From contig NZ_JAERQD010000002.1 of assembly GCF_016735695.1 (NCBI RefSeq), positions 248,001 through 312,000 of the forward strand: a DNA stretch of 64,000 nucleotides, written 5' to 3'. Shown here piece by piece: positions 42,567 through 53,082 of the stretch (its first letter is position 1; every line of letters begins with the position of its first letter). Origin of the DNA: Microvirga zambiensis WSM3693. GTDB lineage: Bacteria > Pseudomonadota > Alphaproteobacteria > Rhizobiales > Beijerinckiaceae. Position numbers and translations under genes: made by a program. The notes beneath the pieces are model-generated. The model had not been told where the DNA came from and did not search any database. It saw only the letters and a list, made by a program, of their open reading frames with translations.

Positions 42567-45500
42567 TTACCTGAAGTCCCGTGTGGTTAGTTTAATGACA
42601 GGCTCCTTGCTGCCGTGGCCTTGAGGCAGATGGAGTGTATCGTCACGATTGGCGACCGAGCGCAGAAGATCCGACAGGTCGATCAGGTACTCGGCTACCA
42701 GATGGATCACATCGCCTTCGCGCTGAAGCTGGCCGCGACAGCCGATCATGCCGGATGACAGGATCAGGCGGCGGTGCTTCTCATACAGGGATGTCCATAT
42801 CACGAGATTGGCGACGTCCGTCTCATCCTCGATGGTCATGAACATCACGCCCTTGGCGGAGCCCGGTTTCTGACGCACGAGAACGAGCCCGGCAACTGTG
42901 ATGCGCTGGCCGGGGCGAATGCTCTTGAGATCGGCACAGGGGACGATGCGGCGGCGTGTCAGCTCTTCGCGCAGGAAGGCGATGGGATGACGCCTCAGCG
43001 TGAGGCCCTTCGAGACATAATCCTCGACGACTTCACGTCCGGCTGTCATCGGCGTCAGGGAGACATCCGGCTCGATCGCTTCCGGGCGGAATTGTTCGTC
43101 GCGCTCGTCCGCGGCTCCGAAGAGTGCAAGCTGTGTATCGCTCAATCCCTTGATCTTCCACAGAGCATCCCGTCGATTGAGGCTCAAGGAGCCGAACGCA
43201 TCGGCCTCGGCCAGGCGTTCGAGAGGAGCGATGTGCAGCTTCGCCCTGAGCCATAGATCTTCGACCGATGCGAATGGCTTGTCCTGGCGGGCCTGAACGA
43301 TCGCATCGGCATCAGCTTCGGACAGGCCTTTTGTCATCCGAAGCCCGAGGCGGAGAGCGAGATACTTCTCAAAACCAGTTCGTTCCAGCGTGCAGTCCCA
43401 ATGCGAGAGATTGATGTCCACGGGTCGAACCTCGACGCCGTGCTGCCTGACATCGCGGACGATCTGCGCTGGGGCGTAGAACCCCATGGGCTGCGAGTTG
43501 AGGAGGGCGCAAGCGAACACATCGGGGTGATGGCATTTCATCCAGGACGAGGCATAGGCGATCAAGGCAAAGGAAGCAGCATGGCTTTCAGGAAAGCCAT
43601 AGGAGCCGAAACCTTCGAGCTGCTTGAAAATGCGCTCGGCGAATTCCTGCGTATAGCCGCGCTCCCGCATGCCCTGGAGCAGCTTGGTCTGGAACTGCGA
43701 GACATCGCCCTTGGCCTTGAAGGTTGCCATGGCCCGGCGCAATTGATCGGCCTCCGAGGGCGTGAAGCCTGCGCAAACGATGGCGACACGCATGGCCTGC
43801 TCCTGGAACAGCGGCACGCCCAGCGTCTTGCCGAGCACCCGTTCCAGCTCTTCGGTTGGATAAGACACCTCCTCACGACCTTCACGCCGGCGGATATAGG
43901 GATGAACCATGTCACCCTGGATCGGACCGGGCCGGACGATCGCGACCTCGATCACGAGATCGTAGAATTCTCTCGGCTTCAGCCGCGGTAGCATCGCCAT
44001 CTGCGCCCGGCTCTCGATCTGGAACACGCCGAGCGTATCTGCCTGGCAGATCATGTCGTAGGTTGCAGAATCGTTGGGAGGAATGGAAGCCAGATCGTGA
44101 CCGACGTTCTTGTGCTTTTGCAGGAGTTCGAACGACCGGCGCATGCAGCCGAGCATGCCTAAGCCCAGCACATCGACCTTCATGAACTTGAGGATCTCGA
44201 TGTCGTTCTTGTCCCATTCGATGACCTGGCGGTTCTCCATGGCTGCCGGTTCGATCGGCACGAGCTCGTCGAGCCGGTCCTGCGTCAGGACGAAGCCGCC
44301 CGGATGCTGCGAGAGATGGCGCGGGGCGCCGATCAGGTCGCGCGAAAGTTCCAATGTGAGGCGAAGACGCGGGTCGTCCAGGTTGAGGTTCAAGTCCTTG
44401 AGGTCGCTGGCGCTGACGCCCTCCGTGCTCCAGCCCCGCACGAGGCCGGACAGAGCACTTGTTACATCCTCCGGCACTCCCAACGCCTTGCCAACCTCGC
44501 GCACAGCACCGCGGGTGCGGTAGCAGATCACGACTGCGGTGAGTGCGGCCCGCGTGCGGCCATAGGTGTCATAGATCCACTGAATCACGTCCTCGCGCCG
44601 CTCATGCTCGAAATCGACGTCGATATCGGGCGGCTCGTTGCGCTCCTGGGAGATGAAGCGTTCGAAGAGAAGTCCGGATTGAATGGGATCGATGGAGGTG
44701 ATGCCGAGTACGTAGCAGACAGCGGAGTTCGCCGCCGAGCCCCGCCCCTGGCACAGAATGTCCTTGCTACGAGCAAAGTTCACGATGGAATGGACGGTCA
44801 GGAAATACGGAGCGTAGTTCAGGTTTCTGATCAAAGCGAGTTCGTGCTTCAGCTGCTGGGTCACCTCCTTCGGCAGGTCCTCGCCATAACGCCCCTTGGC
44901 ACCTTCCCAGGTCAGGCGCTCCAGCTTCTCCTGTGCAGTCTCGCCAGGCTCCGTCTCGCTCGGATATTGATAGCAAAGCTCATCGAGAGAAAACCGGCAG
45001 CGCCTGACGATTTCACCCGTGCGAGCCAGAGCTTCCGGATGTCTCTCGAAAAGGCGCGCCATCTCGGCCGGATCCTTGAGGAACCTGTCCGCATGCCGCT
45101 CAAGACGGAATCCGGCCTCGTCGATGGTGCAGCCCTGACGGATGCATGAAACGACATCCTGCAGCATGCGGCGCGAGGGATGGTGATAGAGAACATCACC
45201 CATCGCGACACTCGGCACGCCTGCGACTTGAGCCGCCTGCTCGACCTGCCACAGGCGCAGATGCTCGTTGGGAGCAAAGCGCCGGATCAGGGCCATGTAG
45301 GCGCGATTCCCGAACGCGCGCTTCAGTCGCCGCAGATTGATCTGCATGGCCTCATCGACATGATCTCCCAGCAGCACTGCGAGCAGGCCCTCGCTCCAGG
45401 CTTCCACATCCTCCCAATCGAGGCTGCATTTGCCCTTGCCCGCCCGGCTCTTTCCGAGGCTCAGCAACCGGCAGAGCCGGGAATAGGCGGCACGGTCGGT

Positions 45501-45737
45501 CGGATAGACGAGAAGCGACGTGCCGTCGGTGAGATCGAGCCGGCAACCGACCACGAGCCGCACGCCGGTTTCCTTCGACGCCTCATAGGCGCGCACGATT
45601 CCGGCAAGCGAATTGCGATCGACGATCCCGAGCGCGGACAAGCCGAGGAGCTTGGCCTGCTCGAACAGCTCGCGCGGGCTTGATGCGCCGCGCAGGAACG
45701 AGAAATGCGTGGTGACCTGCAGCTCGGCATAACTCAT
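42567..45737 (-). CDS. dnaE2: Error-prone DNA polymerase DnaE2 (ImuC)
   Basis: A 1056-residue C-family polymerase for damage-induced mutagenesis. N-terminal PHP domain ([21 protein letters not shown]); catalytic [13 protein letters not shown] near residue 370; helix-hairpin-helix [20 protein letters not shown]-terminal OB fold ([27 protein letters not shown]). The size is that of DnaE2 rather than replicative DnaE1. I chose the ATG at 45737, which overlaps the imuB stop as ATGA; the frame upstream is antisense-like sequence within imuB. Last gene of the SOS cassette. Confidence 0.95.
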   Translation of the reverse strand: MSYAELQVTTHFSFLRGASSPRELFEQAKLLGLSALGIVDRNSLAGIVRAYEASKETGVRLVVGCRLDLTDGTSLLVYPTDRAAYSRLCRLLSLGKSRAGKGKCSLDWEDVEAWSEGLLAVLLGDHVDEAMQINLRRLKRAFGNRAYMALIRRFAPNEHLRLWQVEQAAQVAGVPSVAMGDVLYHHPSRRMLQDVVSCIRQGCTIDEAGFRLERHADRFLKDPAEMARLFERHPEALARTGEIVRRCRFSLDELCYQYPSETEPGETAQEKLERLTWEGAKGRYGEDLPKEVTQQLKHELALIRNLNYAPYFLTVHSIVNFARSKDILCQGRGSAANSAVCYVLGITSIDPIQSGLLFERFISQERNEPPDIDVDFEHERREDVIQWIYDTYGRTRAALTAVVICYRTRGAVREVGKALGVPEDVTSALSGLVRGWSTEGVSASDLKDLNLNLDDPRLRLTLELSRDLIGAPRHLSQHPGGFVLTQDRLDELVPIEPAAMENRQVIEWDKNDIEILKFMKVDVLGLGMLGCMRRSFELLQKHKNVGHDLASIPPNDSATYDMICQADTLGVFQIESRAQMAMLPRLKPREFYDLVIEVAIVRPGPIQGDMVHPYIRRREGREEVSYPTEELERVLGKTLGVPLFQEQAMRVAIVCAGFTPSEADQLRRAMATFKAKGDVSQFQTKLLQGMRERGYTQEFAERIFKQLEGFGSYGFPESHAASFALIAYASSWMKCHHPDVFACALLNSQPMGFYAPAQIVRDVRQHGVEVRPVDINLSHWDCTLERTGFEKYLALRLGLRMTKGLSEADADAIVQARQDKPFASVEDLWLRAKLHIAPLERLAEADAFGSLSLNRRDALWKIKGLSDTQLALFGAADERDEQFRPEAIEPDVSLTPMTAGREVVEDYVSKGLTLRRHPIAFLREELTRRRIVPCADLKSIRPGQRITVAGLVLVRQKPGSAKGVMFMTIEDETDVANLVIWTSLYEKHRRLILSSGMIGCRGQLQREGDVIHLVAEYLIDLSDLLRSVANRDDTLHLPQGHGSKEPVIKLTTRDFR

Positions 45738-47239
45738 GCGAAGAACCCGTGCATCCACCAGCGTCCGCCCTCGGCGGTCGGCGCGTCGCGGAAGAGCCAG
45801 AAGCGCGTGCCCTGTTCGCTCTCGACGCGGTAGTAATCGCGCAAGGACGAGCGCTCGCGTTCGGATGTCCACCATTCCCCGGTGATCCGCTCCGGACCGT
45901 CGGCTCTGACCACGCGATGGCGCACCTTGCGCCAGACGAAGAAGGCCGGCGGGTGATCCGGCAGAAGGGCCATTGCCGTCACGGGCTCCGGCGGATCGAG
46001 GAGGCGGGCCGGTCGCGGCAGATCCTCAGGCCAATGGGCATCCGGCGCGGGCGCGAGAGCCGGAATGCGCTTCATCGTCCTCTCGGGCACGCGACTTTCG
46101 ACCGGAGCGAGGCGATAGACACGCTTCGGCCCGAGACGTGCGCTGAGCCGGTCGACGAGACGGCTCAAATCCACCCGGTCCGCATCACCTTCCTTCAACT
46201 CCTTCGCTTCGATCTGCCGCTCGCTCAACGGCTCGACCTTGCCGGCAATGAGCACGGCAGCTTCGATGCCGAAGCCGGGATCGATTGTCTGCAGGCGTTC
46301 ATCGAAGAGCCTGGCGAGATGATCTGCTTCGCGTGTCGCTCTTGCGGTTCCAATACGGAGGGCGACGCTGCAGCGGTCGATCCGTTCGAAGACCAGATCG
46401 AGGCGGCGTATGCCGAGGGAGAGCCGTTCGAGATCGCGGCAGAGCCCATCTGCAAGCCGCCTCACGATGCTCTGCAGATCCTCGAGCCGCCCGACCGGCT
46501 CGGCGAAGGTGACACGTCGCGCCGGCACATCCTTGGGCAAGAGCGGGTTGAGCGGCTCGACGACGTGCCCGAACGCTTGATCGAGCCGGAGCACGATCTC
46601 TTTCCCGAAACGTCGGACGATTGGCGCACGCGGCATTGCCGCAAGCTGGCCGATCCGCTCGATCCCGAGACGATGAAGCGCCTCGACCGTCGCCTGCGGC
46701 AGGCGCAGAGCCGGAAGCGGCAGTCCCTCGACCGCTTCGATGGAGCGCCCCGGCGGAACGATGGCCTGCTTTCCATACCGCACCATGCCCCAGGCCGTGC
46801 CCGGTGCATCGGCGACGCAGGCATCGGCCTTGATGCTCTGCGAGCGGAGACGCTGGACGAGATCGGTAACGAGCTGCTCCTCGCCTCCGAAGAGGTGAGA
46901 TGCGCCAGCGATATCGATCCAGATGCCGTCGGGCGGGTTGGGGGCGACGATGGGCGAATAGCCGATGCACCAGCGCGCCAGTTCATGCAGAGAAGCCTCA
47001 TCCTCCTCCGGCGTCGCATCGACGATGTGCAAACCCGGCACCATGGCCTGAGCATGGGCAATGGTCTGTCCGGGGCGCAGGCTGAGAGCATGCGCGGCCT
47101 GATCGACGGCGCCGACCAGACGCCGCGAGCCTTCGGTTCTTACGGTGACAAGGGGCTCATCCTGCGGCGGCGCGCCTTTGCGGCGCCTGATCCGGTCGGT
47201 CGGCCAGGTCGGCAGGTAGAGCGAGACGACCCTTCTCAT
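45734..47239 (-). CDS. imuB: ImuB, Y-family polymerase-like mutagenesis protein
   Basis: A 501-residue protein that links DnaE2 to the sliding clamp. It resembles DinB/Y-family polymerases ([80 protein letters not shown]). The usual Y-family acidic catalytic set is not apparent, as known for ImuB. I chose the ATG at 47239, where the conserved N terminus begins; this makes it overlap imuA by 83 bases, a long overlap but consistent with tight coupling. Confidence 0.92.
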   Translation of the reverse strand: MRRVVSLYLPTWPTDRIRRRKGAPPQDEPLVTVRTEGSRRLVGAVDQAAHALSLRPGQTIAHAQAMVPGLHIVDATPEEDEASLHELARWCIGYSPIVAPNPPDGIWIDIAGASHLFGGEEQLVTDLVQRLRSQSIKADACVADAPGTAWGMVRYGKQAIVPPGRSIEAVEGLPLPALRLPQATVEALHRLGIERIGQLAAMPRAPIVRRFGKEIVLRLDQAFGHVVEPLNPLLPKDVPARRVTFAEPVGRLEDLQSIVRRLADGLCRDLERLSLGIRRLDLVFERIDRCSVALRIGTARATREADHLARLFDERLQTIDPGFGIEAAVLIAGKVEPLSERQIEAKELKEGDADRVDLSRLVDRLSARLGPKRVYRLAPVESRVPERTMKRIPALAPAPDAHWPEDLPRPARLLDPPEPVTAMALLPDHPPAFFVWRKVRHRVVRADGPERITGEWWTSERERSSLRDYYRVESEQGTRFWLFRDAPTAEGGRWWMHGFFA

Positions 47240-47906
47240 CGCAGGCCTCCAGGATCCAGGTATGGGGTTCACCATTGCGGCAGCGCAGAAGCTCGATCTG
47301 CCAGCGCTCCCGGCCTATGCCGGGGGTGGGGATGGCTTCGGACGGGGCAGGGGCGATGCGCCAGCGGGTGACGGCAGCCGTTGGGCTGTCGACCAGCTCC
47401 TTTTCGGAAACCGTCCACCAGCGCCGGATGACCAGCGCGGTCACGCCGGTCGATTCAGCGGCAAGTTGCAGGCGGCGCGAGGCTGTCAGGCCCAGGCGCG
47501 AAACCTCGCCGATGACGGCCCCAAGCCCCTTCTCGCGCAGGCCTTCCTCTATGAGGGGAAGGACTTCCCGCTCGCGCCGGGCTTCGGCATAGATCACTTG
47601 CTTCGGATGCAGTCCGGCACGCATGAGGCCGGGAGCGAACAGATCACGGCGTGTCAGGCACCAGAGGACCGGCCCTTTGAGGCGGGCGGCGATGCCGGCC
47701 GTGAAAAGCGTTGTGCAGCCGGCGAATTCGGAAGCAGGCCCCGCTTCGATCATCTCGTGGAGCACGCCTCGGGCCAAGCCGCCTCCGGGCAGATGGCCAT
47801 CGACAGGGCGCAGACCGAAGGGCAGGGGTTTGGCCTTGTGAGGCCTTTCCAGCCGGGCAATCTGCAGCCGCAAATCGGCAAGCCTGTCCTGTCGCCCGGG
47901 TTCCAT
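47157..47906 (-). CDS. imuA: ImuA, RecA-like SOS mutagenesis protein
   Basis: A 249-residue RecA/SulA-like protein of the ImuABC mutasome. Seen: LPFGLRPVDGHLPGGGLARGVLHEMIE, RLKGPVLWCLTRRDLFAPGLMRAGL, VIYAEARREREVLPLIEEGLR and LAAESTGVTALVIRRW. It heads the cassette imuA-imuB-dnaE2, with a LexA box 36 bases upstream of its ATG. It is expected to be induced by DNA damage. Confidence 0.92.
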   Translation of the reverse strand: MEPGRQDRLADLRLQIARLERPHKAKPLPFGLRPVDGHLPGGGLARGVLHEMIEAGPASEFAGCTTLFTAGIAARLKGPVLWCLTRRDLFAPGLMRAGLHPKQVIYAEARREREVLPLIEEGLREKGLGAVIGEVSRLGLTASRRLQLAAESTGVTALVIRRWWTVSEKELVDSPTAAVTRWRIAPAPSEAIPTPGIGRERWQIELLRCRNGEPHTWILEACDEKGRLALPADLADRPDQAPQRRAAAG

Positions 47907-47941
47907 GGATCCGCGCCAATAGCCAATCTCGTGTTGATGAT

Positions 47942-47956
47942 GTTCCTATTATGTTC
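47942..47956 (-). promoter_or_regulatory. LexA (SOS) box of the imuABC cassette
   Basis: GTTC-CTATTAT-GTTC (GAAC-N7-GAAC on the coding strand) is an exact match to the alphaproteobacterial LexA site. It lies 36 bases ahead of the imuA start. It indicates damage-inducible repression of the whole cassette. Confidence 0.88.
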
Positions 47957-48247
47957 TCATTCGAGGGTGAGTCAAATGCACGCAGCGGTAGCTGTGGATT
48001 TTGGGGAGAAGAATGTTTCGTGAGGTCAATGGCCTTACTGGCTGACCCTCCTGTCAGCACCAAAGCGAGGCCATCACTGCAGGGCTTCTCCCTTACCAAG
48101 AACCGGCCCGCTTTCCACCGATGACTATATGGTCGATCGCGGAAGGGCCCCGCTTGTCCCACCTCTGCGATGCCCTAACATGCTAGTTGGTTCGGGTTCG
48201 CGACAGACGAACCGGACCAGGGAAGAACGTTGCCTTAGGAGGATCAG
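47957..48247. other. Intergenic stretch without recognised gene
   Basis: About 290 bases between the SOS box and the sugar-binding-protein gene. I see no credible coding frame. The only clear element is the ribosome site aggagg (48237-48242) just before the ATG at 48248. It presumably also holds the promoter of the sugar ABC operon, which I cannot place. Confidence 0.5.
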
Positions 48248-49378
48248 ATGACTCGTGTCGCTCGCCTCTCCGCTCTCGCACTCACCGGCTTCCTGCTTTC
48301 ATCCGTTGCCGCCGTCGCGGCTCCGAAATCGGTCTCCGGCCCAGGACCGGATCCGAACTGCTTCAAGCCCTGGAACGCTCAGACCAAGTACATGCAATGG
48401 GACAAGAAGCCCGGACCCTACCGGATCGCGGTGGTCAACGGCTTCGTCGGCAATACCTGGCGCATCCAGATGATCCAGACGGCCAAGGCCTTTGCCGAGC
48501 AGGCCGGGATCAAGGACAAGATCAAGGAGCTGAAGGTCGTCTCCACCGGCACCGACGTGGCCGCGCAGCTCGGCGCCATGGAGGACTTCATCAATCAGGG
48601 CTTCGACGCGATCATCACCATCGCCGTGGCGCCCGACGGCTTCGACCGCGTCATTCGCCTAGCCGACCGCAACAATGTGGTGATCGTCCCGTTCGACAAC
48701 GTGCTCGATACCGACAAGGTCATGCAGGTGAACGAGGATCAGCTCGAGATCGGCCGCTCCTCTGCACGCTTCCTTCTGAAGGAGCTGGGTCAGAAGCGCG
48801 ACGGCAAGATTCTCGAGGTGCGTGGCTTGCCCGGCAACTCGGTCGACCGCGACCGTCATCTCGGCTTTAGGGAGTTGATGGAGAAGGAAGGCAAGTTCCA
48901 GATCGTCGAAGTCGTCGGCAACTGGGACGACGGCACGGCGCAGAAGGCCACCGCCGATGCGCTCGCCGTGCACGGCAAGTTCGAGGCGGTGTTCACGCAA
49001 GGAGGCTCCACGGGCTCCGTACGCGCCATGATGGACGCAAAGCATCCCTTCGTGCCGATGGCGGGAGAGGGTGAGAACGGCTATCGCAAGCTTATCGCGA
49101 AGCATGCGGGCGACGGCCTCAAAGGCTACTCCTACAGCCAGTCGCCTGGGCTCGTGTCGATCTCCATGAAGGCCGCGATCTCGGCGCTGGAAGGCAATCC
49201 GATGCCTCAGCTCATCTCGGTCCCGATCCCCGCGGTCGATTACACGACGCTCAAGGACAATGTGAACTTCTGGTCGAACCTCACCGACAACTTCTTCGCG
49301 GCCAATGAATTTCCTGCCTGCGGCGTGAATGTCACCGCACCGGAAATCATGGCGAAGGATGCCAAGAACACCCAGTAG
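48248..49378 (+). CDS. Sugar ABC transporter substrate-binding protein, ribose type
   Basis: A 376-residue periplasmic binding protein of the LacI-like fold. It has a signal peptide (MTRVARLSALALTGFLLSSVAAVAA), then RIAVVNGFVGNTWRIQMIQTAKAFAEQ, DAIITIAVAPDGFDRVI, VPFDNVL and VFTQGGSTGSVRAM. A strong AGGAGG site precedes it. First gene of a four-gene CUT2-type importer. The substrate is not evident; no kinase or regulator adjoins to hint at it. Confidence 0.92.
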   Translation: MTRVARLSALALTGFLLSSVAAVAAPKSVSGPGPDPNCFKPWNAQTKYMQWDKKPGPYRIAVVNGFVGNTWRIQMIQTAKAFAEQAGIKDKIKELKVVSTGTDVAAQLGAMEDFINQGFDAIITIAVAPDGFDRVIRLADRNNVVIVPFDNVLDTDKVMQVNEDQLEIGRSSARFLLKELGQKRDGKILEVRGLPGNSVDRDRHLGFRELMEKEGKFQIVEVVGNWDDGTAQKATADALAVHGKFEAVFTQGGSTGSVRAMMDAKHPFVPMAGEGENGYRKLIAKHAGDGLKGYSYSQSPGLVSISMKAAISALEGNPMPQLISVPIPAVDYTTLKDNVNFWSNLTDNFFAANEFPACGVNVTAPEIMAKDAKNTQ

Positions 49379-49404
49379 AGCCACAAGGCCAACGCGCATC
49401 CGTT

Positions 49405-49430
49405 CCTTCCCCGGCATATGTCGGGGAGGG
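49405..49430 (+). other. Intercistronic stem-loop after the binding-protein gene
   Basis: A 9-base-pair stem (49405-49413 with 49422-49430, one G-T pair) and an 8-base loop lie between the binding protein and the ATPase genes. Such hairpins often stabilise or part-terminate the transcript so the binding protein is made in excess. No T-tract follows. Confidence 0.5.
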
Positions 49431-49461
49431 AGCTTCAGCTTCCGAGCATCGAAGGGGTCCT

Positions 49462-50988
49462 ATGGAACCTGCGCCCTTCTTCGCCCTCGAGAACGTCTCC
49501 AAGCGATATGGAGGCGTCCATGCCTTGCGGGATGTGGATTTCGCATGCAGCCGCGGCTCGATCCACGCGGTTCTGGGAGAGAACGGCGCCGGCAAATCGA
49601 CGCTCATGAAGATCATGGCCGGCGTCGTGCAGCCCGATGAAGGTCGCATGACCCTCGAGGGCACGCCTGTGATGTTTCCCGGTCCGGCGGCGGCGAACCG
49701 CGCCGGCATCGTCTGCATCTTTCAGGAGCTCTCGCTGATGCCGGAGCTCACGGTGGCCGACAACATCACTCTGTCGAGCCCGCCACGTCGCTTCGGGCTG
49801 ATCGACGGCCGTGCACAGCGCCGGCGATCGGAGGAACTGCTCGCCCGCGTCGGCTGCGAGGACATCGACCCGTCGGCGCGTGTTGCGGATCTGCCTTTGT
49901 CCCGCCGGCAGATGGTGGAGATCGCGAAGGCTCTCGGGCGCAACCCCAAGCTTCTCATTCTCGACGAGGCGACCTCCGCACTCACGGCGGCCGACGTGGA
50001 CCTCGTCTACCGCATGCTTTTCGACCTGAAAGCGAGGGGCTTGAGCATTCTCTACATCTCCCATCGCATGCACGAGATCGAGGCTCTGGCGGATCGCTGC
50101 TCCGTCTTCCGCAACGGGCGGCATATCGAGACCTTCACGAAGGGGACGCGAAGCCGCGACGAGATCATCGGCCTCATGATCGGCCGCGAGATCGAAGGGC
50201 AGTTCCCGCCAAAGCCCGAGCGGCCGCGCCCGGCACCCTTCATCGAGATCCGCGATCTCTCATGGGAAAGCCGCCTCAATGGCGTGACGCTCGAAGCCGG
50301 ACGCGGCGAGATCGTCGGCTTGGGCGGTCTTGACGGGCAGGGACAGAAGGAACTGCTCCTTGCTCTCTTCGGTGTGCTGCGCGGCGTACGCGGTACGGTG
50401 ACGGTGGAGGGCAGGACCATGGCCATGTCCTCGCCGCGCGCGGCGAAGAGCGGCCGTGCCCATATGGCCCTGGTGCCGGAGGACCGTAAGAGCGAGGGGC
50501 TCATTCTCTCGATGTCGATCGCCGACAACCTTGCCATGGCCTCTCTCGATCGCCTTGCCCGCGGTCCTTTCCTCAGTGCGCGCCGCACGCGCGCGGTCGT
50601 GCAGGAGGCCATCGAGCAGATGCGGATCAAGATCGGCGATGCAGGCGATCCGGTCGCGACCCTGTCGGGTGGCAACCAGCAGAAGGTGGTGATCGCCAAA
50701 TGGCTCGCCACCGGGCCTGACGTGATCCTTCTCAACGATCCGACCCGCGGCATCGATGTGGGAACGAAGCAGGAGCTCTACCGCCTCATGCGCGAGCTTG
50801 CCGACGCGGGTGCCTGCATTCTGTTCTACTCGACCGATTACGAGGAACTGATCGGCTGCTGCGACCGGGTCTGCGTCATGTATGACGGCCGCATCGTTCG
50901 CGCCCTCGAGGATGAGGCCATCAACGAGCGCAATCTCATCGCGAGCGCGCTCAACATCGTCGGTCAGCGGGAGCCGGCTCATGGCTGA
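49462..50988 (+). CDS. Sugar ABC transporter ATPase, tandem-domain RbsA/MglA type
   Basis: A 508-residue protein with two ATPase domains. The first has GENGAGKST (residues 36-44), an LPLSRRQMVEIAKAL signature-like stretch and LLILDEATSAL. The second has the usual degenerate Walker A (GGLDGQGQKELL), then LSGGNQQKVVIAKWL and ILLNDPTRGIDVG. This is the classic pattern of ribose/galactose-type importers. It overlaps the first permease gene by 8 bases. Confidence 0.94.
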   Translation: MEPAPFFALENVSKRYGGVHALRDVDFACSRGSIHAVLGENGAGKSTLMKIMAGVVQPDEGRMTLEGTPVMFPGPAAANRAGIVCIFQELSLMPELTVADNITLSSPPRRFGLIDGRAQRRRSEELLARVGCEDIDPSARVADLPLSRRQMVEIAKALGRNPKLLILDEATSALTAADVDLVYRMLFDLKARGLSILYISHRMHEIEALADRCSVFRNGRHIETFTKGTRSRDEIIGLMIGREIEGQFPPKPERPRPAPFIEIRDLSWESRLNGVTLEAGRGEIVGLGGLDGQGQKELLLALFGVLRGVRGTVTVEGRTMAMSSPRAAKSGRAHMALVPEDRKSEGLILSMSIADNLAMASLDRLARGPFLSARRTRAVVQEAIEQMRIKIGDAGDPVATLSGGNQQKVVIAKWLATGPDVILLNDPTRGIDVGTKQELYRLMRELADAGACILFYSTDYEELIGCCDRVCVMYDGRIVRALEDEAINERNLIASALNIVGQREPAHG

Positions 50989-52081
50989 TGTGGCCCTTAC
51001 CTCCGATGCAGCGGAGCCGTTGGAGAAAGCTCAAAGAAGGCGCTGGGGCTTCGGCGCGCGGATGCGGCAGCATGCGGGCATCCTCGGCGGACTTGCGCTC
51101 TTCCTTGCGCTCTACCTCTTCTATCAGGCGAACCATCCTCGCGGTTTCACGGGGCAGATCCTGATTCAGAACGCCAACGAGGCCTTCGCACTGGCTCTCG
51201 TCTCCATGGCTCAGACGGTGCCCGTTCTCATGGCGGGCCTCGACCTCTCCGTCGGCGCGGTGATGACGCTCGTCGGCTGCATCGCGAGCCATCTCGTCAA
51301 CGGCAGCCCAGCGGAAATCGCGTTCGGCATCGTCATCTGCATCGCTTCAGGCGCGGCCTGCGGCTTCGCCAATGGCTGCGTGGTGGTTTATGGACGGATC
51401 CAGCCGATCATCGCAACGCTTGCCACGAGCGCGATCTATATGGGCTTCGCGCTCATCCTGCGGCCGACGCCCGGCGGCAAGGTGCACGAGGACCTGTCCT
51501 GGGCGGTCACGAGCGACGTGAGGGAGTTCGCGGCAACCTTCGGGCTCTTTTCCGATGGCGAGGCCGTCTGGCTGCAGCCATTCGCGTGGATTCCGGTGCC
51601 GCTGATCCTGCTCGCCCTCATCATCCTTCTGGTCTGGGTGCCGTTCACCCGTTCCGTCACAGGGCGCACAGTCTATGCCATCGGATCCGCCGAGGGCGCG
51701 GCTTATATGTCGGGCCTGCCGATCAACCGAGCAAAGCTCGCTGCCTTCACGCTGGCGGGCCTCTTTGCCGGGCTGGGAGGACTTTTTCTCGCGCTCCAGA
51801 CATCTTCCGGCAATGCCGACATCCCGCAGGCGGGAGCCTATACGCTGAACTCCATCGCTGCCGTGGTGATCGGCGGCACGTCCCTCGTGGGCGGCAGCGG
51901 AAGCGCCATCGGCTCCGTGATCGGTGCGCTGGTGCTGCGCACCATCTCGTTCAATTTCCGCATCTTCGACGTGGCACCTCTTCTCCAGCCGCTCTTCGAG
52001 GGCCTCGTCCTTCTCGCCGCCGTGAGCCTCGGCGGGTTGAAGCTGCTGCGCCTGAGGAACAAGCTCGAGGTGTTCCGGTGA
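50981..52081 (+). CDS. Sugar ABC transporter permease 1, RbsC type
   Basis: A 366-residue permease with about nine to ten membrane helices. Family motifs: VPVLMAGLDLSVGAVMTLVG, FANGCVVVYGRIQPIIATLAT, GRTVYAIGSAEGAAYMSGL and IAAVVIGGTSLVGGSGS. I chose the ATG at 50981 (MADVALTSD), overlapping the ATPase end. It forms a pair with the following permease, suggesting a heterodimeric channel. Confidence 0.92.
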   Translation: MADVALTSDAAEPLEKAQRRRWGFGARMRQHAGILGGLALFLALYLFYQANHPRGFTGQILIQNANEAFALALVSMAQTVPVLMAGLDLSVGAVMTLVGCIASHLVNGSPAEIAFGIVICIASGAACGFANGCVVVYGRIQPIIATLATSAIYMGFALILRPTPGGKVHEDLSWAVTSDVREFAATFGLFSDGEAVWLQPFAWIPVPLILLALIILLVWVPFTRSVTGRTVYAIGSAEGAAYMSGLPINRAKLAAFTLAGLFAGLGGLFLALQTSSGNADIPQAGAYTLNSIAAVVIGGTSLVGGSGSAIGSVIGALVLRTISFNFRIFDVAPLLQPLFEGLVLLAAVSLGGLKLLRLRNKLEVFR

Positions 52082-53061
52082 GCAAGACCGCCACGATACC
52101 TGCGCCGCAGGGCTTCCGCCTGAAGCCTGATGATAAGCCTGTCATTTTCGCAGCCGGTTTCGTGCTGCTCATCCTGCTCGTCGGGACCGGCTACACCATG
52201 CTGACGCAGGGCAGCGCGCCGCTGCTGCAGCCGCAATATCTCCTGCAGCAGCTTCAGGTGGGATCTTTCCTAGGCATCGTAGCGGCCGGCCTCATGCTGG
52301 TGATCCTGCTCGGCCATATCGATCTCTCGGTGCCCTGGACCCTGACCGCGGCCGCCATGATGGCAACCGCCGTCGGCGGGCCGTGGGCCATTCCTGTTGG
52401 GCTGGGAATCGGTCTTCTCGTCGGCATCGTCAACGGGCTTGGCGTCGCGTATCTGCGGGTGCCGTCCATGATCTTCACGCTTGGAATGAACGCCGTGATG
52501 CGCGGCCTCATGGTGGCTCATACGGGCGGTTTCGCACCGCAGACGGCGGCGACCGACCTGATGCAGTATCTCGCGGTCGCGCGCATCGGCGGCGTGATCC
52601 CGGTCGCGCTCCTCGTCTGGCTTGCGGTCTCGGCATTGGTCGTCGTCATTCTCACACGCACGACCCTCGGGCGTGCGATCTATGCCATCGGCAATCGCGA
52701 GCGTGCCGCCTATCTCTCAGGCATCGACACGAACCGCGTGATCCTCATCGCCTTTGCCCTTTCGGGCGCTGCGGCGGGCCTCGCCGGCGTCCTTCTCGCC
52801 GGCTATTCCACGAAGGCCTATCAGGGCATGGGCGATCCGTACCTGCTGCCGGCGATTGCCGCCGTCGTGATCGGCGGCACCAACATCCTCGGTGGGCGCG
52901 GGCGCTATCTCGGCACGCTCGTGGGCGTCATCCTGATCGTGCTCCTCAATTCGGTGCTCTCGATCATGCAGATGCCCGAGGCCGGCCGCCAGATCATCTA
53001 CGGCACCGTCATCATCGCGATGCTGCTCGTCTACGGAAGGGGCGAGCGCGTAACCGGATAG
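52078..53061 (+). CDS. Sugar ABC transporter permease 2, RbsC type
   Basis: A 327-residue permease of the same family (VILLGHIDLSVPWTLTAAAMMA, LRVPSMIFTLGMNAVMRGL, GRAIYAIGNRERAAYLSGI, IAAVVIGGTNILGGRGRYLGT). I chose the GTG at 52078, overlapping the first permease stop as GTGA. Its stop lies inside a small ggatag...ctatcc inverted repeat (53056-53076) that may help end transcription before the convergent gene. Confidence 0.92.
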   Translation: MSKTATIPAPQGFRLKPDDKPVIFAAGFVLLILLVGTGYTMLTQGSAPLLQPQYLLQQLQVGSFLGIVAAGLMLVILLGHIDLSVPWTLTAAAMMATAVGGPWAIPVGLGIGLLVGIVNGLGVAYLRVPSMIFTLGMNAVMRGLMVAHTGGFAPQTAATDLMQYLAVARIGGVIPVALLVWLAVSALVVVILTRTTLGRAIYAIGNRERAAYLSGIDTNRVILIAFALSGAAAGLAGVLLAGYSTKAYQGMGDPYLLPAIAAVVIGGTNILGGRGRYLGTLVGVILIVLLNSVLSIMQMPEAGRQIIYGTVIIAMLLVYGRGERVTG

Positions 53062-53082
53062 GCTCGCCCGCTATCCTTCCAA

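Noticed and set aside
45749-47371. 540-codon plus-strand open frame
   Set aside because: Antisense to imuB and imuA. No domain is recognised, and the minus-strand products have conserved ImuA/ImuB sequence.
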